NCBI GenBank assembly: GCA_964512285.1
Contig: CAZEJO010000019.1
Location: forward strand, 1 to 32,822
DNA length: 32,822 nt
Direction of reading: 5' to 3'
DNA from: SM23-28-2 sp964512285
Lineage (GTDB): Bacteria; Chloroflexota; Dehalococcoidia; SM23-28-2
Notes under the pieces: generated by a model
What the model saw: only the letters and a program-made list of their open reading frames with translations
The model's database searches: none
What the model was told of the DNA's origin: nothing
Part shown: one piece after another, positions 25,222-32,429 of the stretch
How positions within the stretch are numbered: position 1 is the stretch's first letter
How the letters are laid out: each line of letters begins with the position of its first letter
Position numbers and translations under genes: made by a program

Positions 25222-26741
25222 TCAGGGCGAGAGGTAGGCGTTGGATGGGGGTACGGCCCCCGGCAGGATCAGAACCATCCCCTCGATGGTGCTATCAGGT
25301 AGAGCGAGGCAGTTGGGGACGAAGGCCAGAATGCTCTCGACATCGATCAGGTAGAGCGCGGCGATGTCGGAGAGGTTATCCCCCGGCCTGACGTGGTAGA
25401 TGATGCCGTCGACGCTGGGGATGAGGAGTTGCTGACCAACCAGCAGGAGGTTCGGGTCGTAAACGACGCCTGGGTTGTTCCAGAGGATGTAGGACGGGCT
25501 GATAGCGAAGACCGCCGCGATGCCAGAGACGGTATCCCCAGGCTGGACGGTGTAGAGGAAGTAGGCGGGTTGGAGCTCCGGTGTGGGCTCAGGGGTGAGT
25601 ATGGGTGGGGGCTCCGGGGTTGGCTCGGGCGTGGTTTCGGGCTGGCCGTTCAGTCCGGGGGAAAAGCCGGGGACGGTGGTCACGACGATGGGGGAGCGCT
25701 TGACGGGCTCAGTGCGGGCGAGGCGCTCGGCGCCCATGAGTCCGACGGCGGCCGCGGTCAGGGCCAGGCTGAGGAAGAGGCCGTGTAGGGCGTAGCGCCG
25801 GTATCCAGTCAGCGACGGTCGCTCCGCTTGTGGGTCCCAGGGGTCGTCCGGCTCTGGGGCTTCGTCGTCTTCGTTCGGCTGGTCGTTGGCGTTTGGGGCC
25901 TCGTCTTCGTCCGGTTGGTCGTTGGCGTCAGGGGTCTCGTCAGGGCTGGGCTGGTCGTTGGCGTCAGGGGTCTCGTCTAAGGAGGGCTCGTCGTTGGCGT
26001 CAGGGGTCTCGTCTTCGTCCGGCTGGTCGTTGGCGTCAGGGGCCTCGTCTAGGGCGGGCTGGTCGTTGGCGTCAGGGGCCTCGTCTAGGGCGGGCTGGTC
26101 GTTGGCGTCTGGGGCCTCGTCTAAGGCGGGCTGGTCGTTGGCGTCAGGGGCCTCGTCTAAGGCGGGCTGGTCGTTGGCGTCAGGGGTCTCGTCAGGGCTG
26201 GGCTGGTCGTTGGCGTCTNNNNNNNNNNNNNNNNNNNNNNNNNNNNNNNNNNNNNNNNNNNNNNNNNNNNNNNNNNNNNNNNNNNNNNNNNNNNNNNNNN
26301 NNNNNNNNNNNNNNNNNNGGGCTGGTCGTTGGCGTCAGGGGTCTCGTCAGGGCTGGGCTGGTCGTTGGCGTCTGGGGCCTCGTCTAAGGCGGGCCCGGTG
26401 CGGGCGCGCGGCGCTGCGCCCAGGCGGTGGCTGAGGCCCACCAGGTCGCTCAGTAGCTCCTGGATGGGGATGTCCTGCGGCTCTGGGGCCGGGGTGCTCT
26501 CCTTGGCCTCGATCTCGCCGTCCGCCTCAGCGCCTATCTGGGTGGCAAGGGTGCCCTCGGGCGCGGGGGCTTCGGCTTCCGCCGCGGCGTCGGGGGCGGG
26601 GTGGTCAGCCGAGGCTTCCGACTCCACGTCGGCCTCTGTCCTGTCCTGGTCGGGGGCCTGCGCCTCGGCGTCCGTGTCCAGGACGAGCTCCCGTTCCTCT
26701 TCGCCGCTGCCCGGCTTGCGCGCCAGGCGAAAGAGCTTCAT
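25222..26741 (-). CDS. Acidic-repeat membrane protein with two LysM domains (spans assembly gap)
   Basis: One gene split by the 100-N gap. Parts in order: an acidic N-terminal module (MKLFRLARKPGSGEEERELV...) matching the preceding gene; a tract of 12-residue repeats of DANDQP-(S/A)(P/L)DE(T/A)P type; a basic flank (GYRRYALHG); one membrane helix (LFLSLALTAAAVGLMG); a Pro/Thr/Glu spacer; and two LysM domains (YTVQPGDTVSGIAAVF and YHVRPGDNLSDIAALY). By the positive-inside rule the acidic part is cytoplasmic and LysM is outside, where it should bind peptidoglycan. The frame on both sides of the gap agrees if the true gap is 17+36n bases. It is the last gene of the archaellum-type operon, five bases behind its paralogue. 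A role as cell-wall anchor of the motor is inference. Confidence 0.8.
25888..26388 (-). repeat. 36-bp in-frame tandem repeats (at least 12 units)
   Basis: Units of 36 bp encode DANDQP followed by a variable six residues (SPDETP, ALDEAP, DEDETP, SLDETP, DEDEAP). Ten units lie left of the gap and two right of it. Four adjacent ALDEAP units are almost identical, showing recent expansion. There are no spacers, so it is not a CRISPR array. Confidence 0.9.
26219..26318. other. Assembly gap of 100 N
   Basis: Exactly 100 N, a placeholder length. It falls inside the 36-bp repeat tract, which explains the assembly failure. Confidence 0.98.
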
Positions 26742-26746
26742 GGGTG

Positions 26747-27193
26747 CTACTTTCCGTCTTTGCCGGCCTCAGGGCGGGCTTGTGGCATTGTGCTCAGGCG
26801 GTGTCTGATACCCACGAGGTCGTCCAGGAGGTCCTGGGCGGCGATGTCATCCAGCTCTGAAGCCAGGGTGCTCTCCTCGACCTCATTCTTGGCTTCACGG
26901 AAGATGTCGGCGAGGTCGGGGTCGAGGAGGTCGTCCTCCTCAGATTCCTTCTCTTCGGCGTCGATCTCGCTGTCCGCCTCGGCGCTTATCTGGCTCATGA
27001 GATCACCCTCGGGCGCGGGGGTTTCGGCCTCTGCTTCGGCGTCTGGGGTGGGGGCATCGGTCGGGGCCGCGGTCTCCACTTCGGCCTCGGTCGTGTCCTG
27101 GGCGGGGGCTTGCGCCTCGGCGTCCGTGTCCAGGACCAGTTCCTTTTCCTCTTCGCCGCTCTTCGGCTTGTGTCTCAAACGAAAGAGTTTCAT
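26747..27193 (-). CDS. Small acidic protein, paralogue of the LysM protein N-terminus
   Basis: 148 residues from ATG 27193, chosen for GGAGG eight bases upstream. The first 30 residues (MKLFRLRHKPKSGEEEKELV...) are nearly the same as those of the next gene. The middle is low-complexity Glu/Ala/Pro/Asp. The C-terminal part has a predicted helix (LADIFREAKNEVEES) and a shared motif Q(D/E)LL(D/S)DLVG(I/L)xHRL. No signal peptide or membrane helix, so cytoplasmic. It lies 15 bp behind arlJ and 5 bp before the LysM gene. It could be a cytoplasmic motor or switch-linked protein, perhaps an analogue of ArlC/D/E, but I do not recognise the family. Confidence 0.75.
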   Translation of the reverse strand: MKLFRLRHKPKSGEEEKELVLDTDAEAQAPAQDTTEAEVETAAPTDAPTPDAEAEAETPAPEGDLMSQISAEADSEIDAEEKESEEDDLLDPDLADIFREAKNEVEESTLASELDDIAAQDLLDDLVGIRHRLSTMPQARPEAGKDGK

Positions 27194-27208
27194 AGACTGC
27201 ACCTCCCG

Positions 27209-28795
27209 TTAACTTGTGGGCTGGGTGAGGGTGTCAGAGAACATGCTGCTGGCCATGGGAGGCACCAGGAGGAGTACGGCACCGGTGGCGCAGAGGGTGA
27301 GGGCGCCGAACAGTGCCATCTTGAAGGTGTGTCCTCCGGCGGCCGCTCTGGGGGCGAAGGCGTTTATCAGCGTCAGCGATAAGACGACGGTCATGACCAT
27401 GAACGTGATGAAGCTCGTATCGAACTCCTGGAAGGTGAGGGCGCCGGGGATGCCGATCTCCTCGGGGCTGAGGGTCGTGGGTTCCTCGCTGCCGACGACG
27501 GCCTGGGCCTGGATGAGCTTGGTGTTGAAAGCGGAGACGATCTCGGTCATGAACACCAGGGTGCCGGCGAGGGCGATGTGCATGGGAACGACGACGTAGT
27601 TGAAGGTGGAGGAGACGAGCTTCCGCTTGGCCCGGAGGAGGGAGACCCTGAGAGCCATATCGGCTGAGAAGCGGCCCGCCTTCTCCGGGTCGCCGCCGAG
27701 GTTGACGGCGTCCCAGAAGGAGCGGACCACCCGGTGGACCAACTCGCTGCCGGTCTCGGCCATGAAGCGGAGCCAGGCGCGGCTGGTCTCTACGCCGACG
27801 GCGACACGGACGAGCAGCCGCTTCAGCTCTGGCTCCAGGGAGCCGATGGCCCGCCGGTCTATGTGATCGAGGCTCTCGATGACGGTGCTGCCGCGGGCGG
27901 CGGTGACACCCCCCAGGGAGCGGAGGAAGTCGGCGATGTCCCGGTCGCGGTCGTCGACCTTGCGCTCAAGCAGGTGGGTGACGATGCCCACCGGCAGGAT
28001 CAGAAGGCCGGCGATGATAAGGGCCAGGCCTAAGCTCTGGAAGGCGAGGTAGGCGAGGAGGCCCATGAGGAGGGCGGCCGGGAAGAGGATACGGGCCAGG
28101 AGGGACATGAGCTTCTGCTCCGGCGACTTGTCCCGTAGCTTGTGGATCACTGGGTCGAAGGGGGCGATGCGGTAGATGAGCCAGGCGCCCAGCGCGGCGG
28201 TGGCGATGGCCACCAGCTCCACGGTGACGATGAGCACAGAGCCCATGGCGTAGATCATGTTGGAGATGAGGGCCACGAGGACCACCAGATTTGCTGACAC
28301 CAGGAGGGCGACGAAGGCGTCGGTCCACTTGCGCAGGGACTCTAGGTCCGTCTCGTAGGCGTTGGTGTAGTCCTCCATCTGGACGTGGGTCTCGCGCTCC
28401 AGGAAGACGGCCTCGGGCTCGCCGGAGGCGAGGGAGTTGCCGAAGCGCAGGAGGAAATGGCGCATCACCTCGTCCTCGGCGCTCTCGGAGACCACCTGGC
28501 AGGCGGTGGTGAAGTCGTGGCCGAGGCTGCTGACCAGGTTGGCGACCTGGGCGAAGTAGGGGGAGGGGCCGTAGTTGAGCTTGGCGGCGGCCTCGAAGAG
28601 TTGCTCGCGGCTGACATTGGCGCTGGCGATGCAGGAGAGGTAGGTGAGGACGGTGAGCAGGTCGTACTGGTTGGCGTCGGGATCGAACAGCCAGCCGCTC
28701 TTGATGTGAGCGAGAGCCGGGTCCCTGCCGGGAGGGCCGTCCTCTTTAGAAGAGGCCTTGCCTCTTAGCCTTTGCCAGAACTTGATAAAGCTCAT
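27209..28795 (-). CDS. arlJ: Archaellum platform membrane protein ArlJ (FlaJ/TadC superfamily)
   Basis: 528 residues, close to archaeal ArlJ in size. A cytoplasmic N-terminal helical T2SSF-like domain is followed by a first group of membrane helices (about 165-290), a second cytoplasmic T2SSF domain with a basic character (RVSLLRAKRKLVSS), and a second group of helices at the C-terminus. Two helical-bundle domains with this spacing are typical of ArlJ, not of the shorter TadB/TadC proteins. It is the membrane core on which ArlI acts. The start ATG 28795 lies 50 bp inside the end of arlI, indicating tight translational coupling. Confidence 0.85.
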   Translation of the reverse strand: MSFIKFWQRLRGKASSKEDGPPGRDPALAHIKSGWLFDPDANQYDLLTVLTYLSCIASANVSREQLFEAAAKLNYGPSPYFAQVANLVSSLGHDFTTACQVVSESAEDEVMRHFLLRFGNSLASGEPEAVFLERETHVQMEDYTNAYETDLESLRKWTDAFVALLVSANLVVLVALISNMIYAMGSVLIVTVELVAIATAALGAWLIYRIAPFDPVIHKLRDKSPEQKLMSLLARILFPAALLMGLLAYLAFQSLGLALIIAGLLILPVGIVTHLLERKVDDRDRDIADFLRSLGGVTAARGSTVIESLDHIDRRAIGSLEPELKRLLVRVAVGVETSRAWLRFMAETGSELVHRVVRSFWDAVNLGGDPEKAGRFSADMALRVSLLRAKRKLVSSTFNYVVVPMHIALAGTLVFMTEIVSAFNTKLIQAQAVVGSEEPTTLSPEEIGIPGALTFQEFDTSFITFMVMTVVLSLTLINAFAPRAAAGGHTFKMALFGALTLCATGAVLLLVPPMASSMFSDTLTQPTS

Positions 28796-30491
28796 AAAAG
28801 TTCTTAACTCCGGAGCGGTGGAGCTTTTCCAGCACCTTGGCCCGCCGATCGAGCTCCTGGTACATGACGCGGCGTTTGTTGGGGGGTATGCCCCGCCTGA
28901 CGGCGATCTTGTTCTCCAGAAGGTAGCTGTTCATGTAGCCGGTGAACTCGTAGGTGTCGTTCTCTGGGTTCCAGTGGAAGACCTCGGCGAAGGCGAACGA
29001 GTCGGTGACGGGGTCGAAGCCGAAGAGCTCGCTGATGGAGAGGATACGGCGGGCGCTCTTGCCGTTGGCTAGCTTAACGGCGCTGATGATAACGACTACG
29101 TTGAGGTTGTCCATGTAGGTCTTGGGCACGTTGATGGGGCTGCCGGTGATCCTCTGGATGAGCTTCTCCACCGAGGCAGCGTGGAAGGTGGCCATGACGG
29201 TGTGGCCGGTCTGCATGGCCTGGAAGGCGATGTTCCCCTCCTCACCGCGGATCTCGCCCACCAGGATGGCGTTGGGCCGCTGGCGCAGGGCGGCCTTGAG
29301 CAGGTCAAACATGGTGACGGCGGCCCCCTCTTCGGCGACGCCTCGGACCACCTCGCGGAGCCAGTTGGGGTGGGGGATCTGGAGTTCTGGGGTGTCCTCG
29401 ATGGTGACGATCTTGGCGTCCGGGGCGAAGAAGTTGGTGATGGCGTTGAGGAGGGTGGTCTTTCCGGAGGCGGTCTCCCCGGCGACGAAGAGGTTCATCC
29501 CCTCCTCGATGACGATGGAGAGGTAGGCGATCATGCGGTAGTTGAGGCCGCCGCCCTCGGTGATGTCCAGGACGCTGAGGGGCGTGGTGGCGAACTTACG
29601 GATGGTGAAGTTGGAGCCCCGCTTGGAGACCTCGGTGCCGAAGACGATGTTGACGCGGGAGCCGTCCGGGAGGGTGGCATCTACGATGGGCCTGCGGTAG
29701 GTGACAGGCTTGTTGATCCGCTCTGAGACGCGACGGAGGAAGCTGTCCAGGTCGTCGTCCTCATCGAAGATGATGGCGGCCTTTAGGGCTTTGAGGATCT
29801 TGTGCTCGAGGTAAATGGGGCCCAGGCCGCTACAGCTTATGTCCTCGATGTTGGGGTCCAGGATGAGGGGCTGGAGGATCCCCATGTACACCTTGTCCCG
29901 CAGGAGGAGGTAGCGGATGGCCACAAACTCCTGCTCTGTGAGCTTGATCTTGCGGTTGCCCAGGAACTTGGGCATGGCGCGGCCGCCGGACTTAGTCTTG
30001 GCTCCGTTGGCGGAAGCGCCATTGCGATTGCCGGGCCCCACGCTGGCGATCTGGTTCAGCGCCTCCAGCAGGACCTCTTTCTGCTCCTCTGGGGAGGTCG
30101 GCTGGGGGAGCTTGTGCACCACATCGACCAGCCGGTCCTCCACCATCTCGAACAGGGCTCCATAGTCGCCGCCGATAATGGGCTCCACGGGGATGTAGTA
30201 GTTGCGGGCGTCTTCGGGGTCGGGGTAGATGTGGGCGAAGGTGGCGCTGCCCACGGGGTAGATGATGTTGGGCTGCTCTATGTCCCCCATCTTGCGCTCC
30301 AGCTTTTCCTGGTATTGGGGGACGCCGAACTCCTCGACGGGCACCATGTGCAGGTAGCGGAAGAGGTGGGCGTGCTCCTGGGCCTGCTCTTTAAGCGCGG
30401 GCGATATGGCAGAGCAGATGGGGCAACTGCTCTCGCTGTGTGCCTCCTGGGCTTGCTCGGTCTCCGGAAAGGGGATGCGGACATAGGGCAT
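28746..30491 (-). CDS. arlI: Archaellum motor ATPase ArlI (FlaI)
   Basis: 581 residues of the secretion ATPase superfamily. Walker A GETASGKT at about 338-345, Asp box TIEDTPE at about 363-369, Walker B AILVGEIRGEE at about 408-418 and His box TGHTVMATFHA at about 428-438. The preceding N-terminal domain has LDPNIEDISC and YRRPIVDATLPDGSRVN, as in ArlI/GspE-2 proteins. In archaea this hexamer powers both filament assembly and rotation. Unusual is a CPIC pair at residues 23-26 and a low-complexity insert at about 150-175 (NGASANGAKTKSGG). It follows arlH by nine bases. Confidence 0.9.
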   Translation of the reverse strand: MPYVRIPFPETEQAQEAHSESSCPICSAISPALKEQAQEHAHLFRYLHMVPVEEFGVPQYQEKLERKMGDIEQPNIIYPVGSATFAHIYPDPEDARNYYIPVEPIIGGDYGALFEMVEDRLVDVVHKLPQPTSPEEQKEVLLEALNQIASVGPGNRNGASANGAKTKSGGRAMPKFLGNRKIKLTEQEFVAIRYLLLRDKVYMGILQPLILDPNIEDISCSGLGPIYLEHKILKALKAAIIFDEDDDLDSFLRRVSERINKPVTYRRPIVDATLPDGSRVNIVFGTEVSKRGSNFTIRKFATTPLSVLDITEGGGLNYRMIAYLSIVIEEGMNLFVAGETASGKTTLLNAITNFFAPDAKIVTIEDTPELQIPHPNWLREVVRGVAEEGAAVTMFDLLKAALRQRPNAILVGEIRGEEGNIAFQAMQTGHTVMATFHAASVEKLIQRITGSPINVPKTYMDNLNVVVIISAVKLANGKSARRILSISELFGFDPVTDSFAFAEVFHWNPENDTYEFTGYMNSYLLENKIAVRRGIPPNKRRVMYQELDRRAKVLEKLHRSGVKNFYELYQVLAKAKRQGLF

Positions 30492-30500
30492 AGCGCGGCA

Positions 30501-31364
30501 TCAGGCTTTGGTCTTGGAGATGGGGACGCTCTTCAGGCCCATCCCTGGCTGCACGGTGAAGCTCACAGCGTTATCCGCCGTTTTGGCCGCTCCCCGGATC
30601 TTGGTCACCTCGAGGGTGCGCACCAGCCGCTGCCCCAGGTCCTCTATGCGCAGGCGGAGGTGGGCGTCCACGATGGAGTCGGCCCTGAAGCGGAGGGCCT
30701 CGCTGATGGCGTAGGAGTGGAGGGTGACGATGATGGTTCGGCCCACGTCTGCCAGGTCCTTGCAGTTGGCCAGGAAGGAGAGGACGTAGTGCTCATCGAA
30801 CTGGAAGAGGAGAGGCGTGATGGAGTCCATGATGAAGAGGTCGCGCTTGTCAGAGTTCTCGATGTGTCGGAGCAGCTTCTGCAGAATGTTGTCCGCCCTT
30901 TCCCGCTCCACCCGCAGGTCTTTCTGGTACAGGGACAGCCGGCCTATCAGATAGTAGTCGGTGGAGGACATGCCGAGGCTATCCATCTGGTCCAGGAATC
31001 CGCGGGAGTTGGACTCGGACAGGAAGAGGGACGTTTTGAACCCCTCCTTGAGGGCGCCGAAGGTGAACTGCTGGACGATGACGCTCTTGCCGGCGTCAGG
31101 GTCTCCCTCTACAAGAGTGAGGCTGTCCGCGGGCAGGCCGCCCCCGAGCCGCTTATCGATGTCCATCACCCCCAAGGTGATGAGCCGCTGTCGCTCCTCC
31201 TCTTCTTCTTCCGGCTCTTCGGTCGGGTCGGCCGACTCCTCGTCTTGCAGCTCCTGCTGCAGCGTCTTCGCGGCGTCCTCCTGCGGCTCCTGTTGCGGTG
31301 TTTTCGCGGCGTCCTCTTGCAACTCCTGTTGCGGTGTCTTCACGGCGTCCTCTTGCGGCTCCAT
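30501..31364 (-). CDS. arlH: Archaellum regulatory ATPase ArlH (FlaH, KaiC-like)
   Basis: 287 residues. The RecA/KaiC-like core begins at about 58 (RLITLGVMDIDKRLGGGLP). Walker A is GDPDAGKS at about 87-94 and Walker B LFIMDSIT at about 176-183, without the usual catalytic Glu pair of active KaiC, as in ArlH. ArlH binds ATP and docks on ArlI in the archaellum motor. The first 55 residues are an extension absent from archaeal ArlH as I know it: three 12-residue repeats (EDAAKTPQQELQ) followed by an acidic run. Its position between arlF and arlI is the canonical archaeal order. Confidence 0.88.
   Translation of the reverse strand: MEPQEDAVKTPQQELQEDAAKTPQQEPQEDAAKTLQQELQDEESADPTEEPEEEEEERQRLITLGVMDIDKRLGGGLPADSLTLVEGDPDAGKSVIVQQFTFGALKEGFKTSLFLSESNSRGFLDQMDSLGMSSTDYYLIGRLSLYQKDLRVERERADNILQKLLRHIENSDKRDLFIMDSITPLLFQFDEHYVLSFLANCKDLADVGRTIIVTLHSYAISEALRFRADSIVDAHLRLRIEDLGQRLVRTLEVTKIRGAAKTADNAVSFTVQPGMGLKSVPISKTKA
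31253..31362 (-). repeat. Three 36-bp repeats in the arlH N-terminus
   Basis: Three in-frame units coding for (D/E)EDAxKTxQQE(L/P)Q. The period of 36 bp is the same as in the LysM gene of this operon, but the unit sequences are unrelated. Confidence 0.75.
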
Positions 31365-31376
31365 ACGTGTCGCTCC

Positions 31377-31880
31377 TCAGAAGTAGATGCTGTAGGTGAT
31401 GCCCGCCTCTGTGGAGAGGACGAGCCACCGGTTGGGTCCGACTTTGGTTGCGGGGTCAAGGTGGATCTTGATGGTCATCTCCTCGCCGCCATCGAAGATG
31501 CCGGGGTTGCGGTAGTCCCCGGAGATGCTGTCCACAGTCCACTTGTTGTCCCCAGGGGGGTTGCTATCGGTGTGGGGCAGCCAGAAGACGTAGCGCTCGT
31601 CGTCGGTGCCGTCGTAGTTGATGATCAGGTCCATGAGGGGTGGCTGCTGGATGGCGGTGCGGCCTTCGTTGCTCAGAACCAGGGTCACGTCGGCGCCGCC
31701 GCCGGTCACGTCGGTGGACACCACCGACAGTTCGGTGCCCAGGCGCTCTTCGGAGAGGGCTTCCATGTCCCGCCAGGACTGGCCCACGTTGTCGATGGAG
31801 CTGTTGGTGACGGCGGCCAGCATAACGCCGCCGACCACGATGAGGGCGGCGATGACCAGGGCCGGGATGGCGTGCTCCAT
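31377..31880 (-). CDS. arlF: ArlF-like archaellum stator protein
   Basis: 167 residues: one N-terminal membrane helix without cleavable signal (IPALVIAALIVVGGVMLAAV), then an extracytoplasmic beta-sandwich with VTLVLSNEGRTAI, comparable to the VLNTG motif of archaeal ArlF. In archaea ArlF and ArlG form the stator filament that reaches the S-layer. Assignment to F rather than G rests on the NxG strand motif and the Sulfolobus-like order G-F-H-I-J. The spacing to arlH is 12 bp. The F/G identity is less certain than the family. Confidence 0.7.
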   Translation of the reverse strand: MEHAIPALVIAALIVVGGVMLAAVTNSSIDNVGQSWRDMEALSEERLGTELSVVSTDVTGGGADVTLVLSNEGRTAIQQPPLMDLIINYDGTDDERYVFWLPHTDSNPPGDNKWTVDSISGDYRNPGIFDGGEEMTIKIHLDPATKVGPNRWLVLSTEAGITYSIYF

Positions 31881-31888
31881 AGCTTCAC

Positions 31889-32392
31889 CTACAGTGAGAA
31901 TACCTTGCTGGCGACAAGGCCGTTGGGTAGGACGATGGTGCTGACGTAGTCCTTGTCCGTCTCAAGGTCATAGGTCAGATAGACGGTGATGCGAAGGGTG
32001 GCGGAAGGGGCCCACTCGCTGTCGTTCTCCAGGGTGTACTGCCAGCAGTTGTCGCTGCGGGGCGGCGGCGAGGGGTTGGGGCAGGTGTCCTCCGCGTCGT
32101 AGCCGATGCGCTCGAAGTCAGTCGTCTCACCGAAGAAGACGTCGATCTTCTCCAGGGAGGGGATATTGGAGGCGCCTACGTTCTTGGCCCATATCTGGAC
32201 GAAGTCGTCCCCCACGACGCCCGCGGTCTCGACGATCCTGACGTCGCTGCGCAGGCGGGCGCCCACGACATCGCTGGCGGCGGCGATGTCGCTGCTGGTG
32301 CGCTGGATGCTGGGGAGGACAGCATTGATCACCACCACCGTGGCCACGATGGCCGCGATGATGAGGAGCATGGAGGTTATGACCTTGTCCAC
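31889..32392 (-). CDS. arlG: ArlG-like archaellum stator protein
   Basis: 167 residues: N-terminal helix (ITSMLLIIAAIVATVVVINAV) of archaellin-like character followed by an outside beta-domain with LRSDVRIVE and VQIWAKNVGASNI, the pattern of ArlG (RxDIxII ... YVKNTG). It contains two Cys (about 112 and 124) that could form a disulfide outside the cell. It precedes the ArlF-like gene by eight bases. F and G are distant homologues and could be swapped. Confidence 0.7.
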   Translation of the reverse strand: MDKVITSMLLIIAAIVATVVVINAVLPSIQRTSSDIAAASDVVGARLRSDVRIVETAGVVGDDFVQIWAKNVGASNIPSLEKIDVFFGETTDFERIGYDAEDTCPNPSPPPRSDNCWQYTLENDSEWAPSATLRITVYLTYDLETDKDYVSTIVLPNGLVASKVFSL

Positions 32393-32429
32393 GATCTACC
32401 TCTGGGTCGGGGCGGCTCGGCGCCCCTCC

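Noticed and set aside
25888..26388. 36-bp repeats as a CRISPR array
   Set aside because: Repeats are contiguous with no spacers and encode in-frame DANDQP units.
27209..30491. ArlI/ArlJ pair as a Tad or type IV pilus system
   Set aside because: The neighbours ArlH, ArlF-like and ArlG-like, the 528-residue platform protein and the archaeal gene order favour an archaellum. No TadA-type partner genes (TadZ, RcpA, prepilin) are seen.
29802..31949. 715-codon open frame on the plus strand
   Set aside because: It is antisense to arlI, arlH and arlF, which have clear motifs. High GC keeps the opposite frame open. Its translation is Gly/Val/His-rich without any motif.
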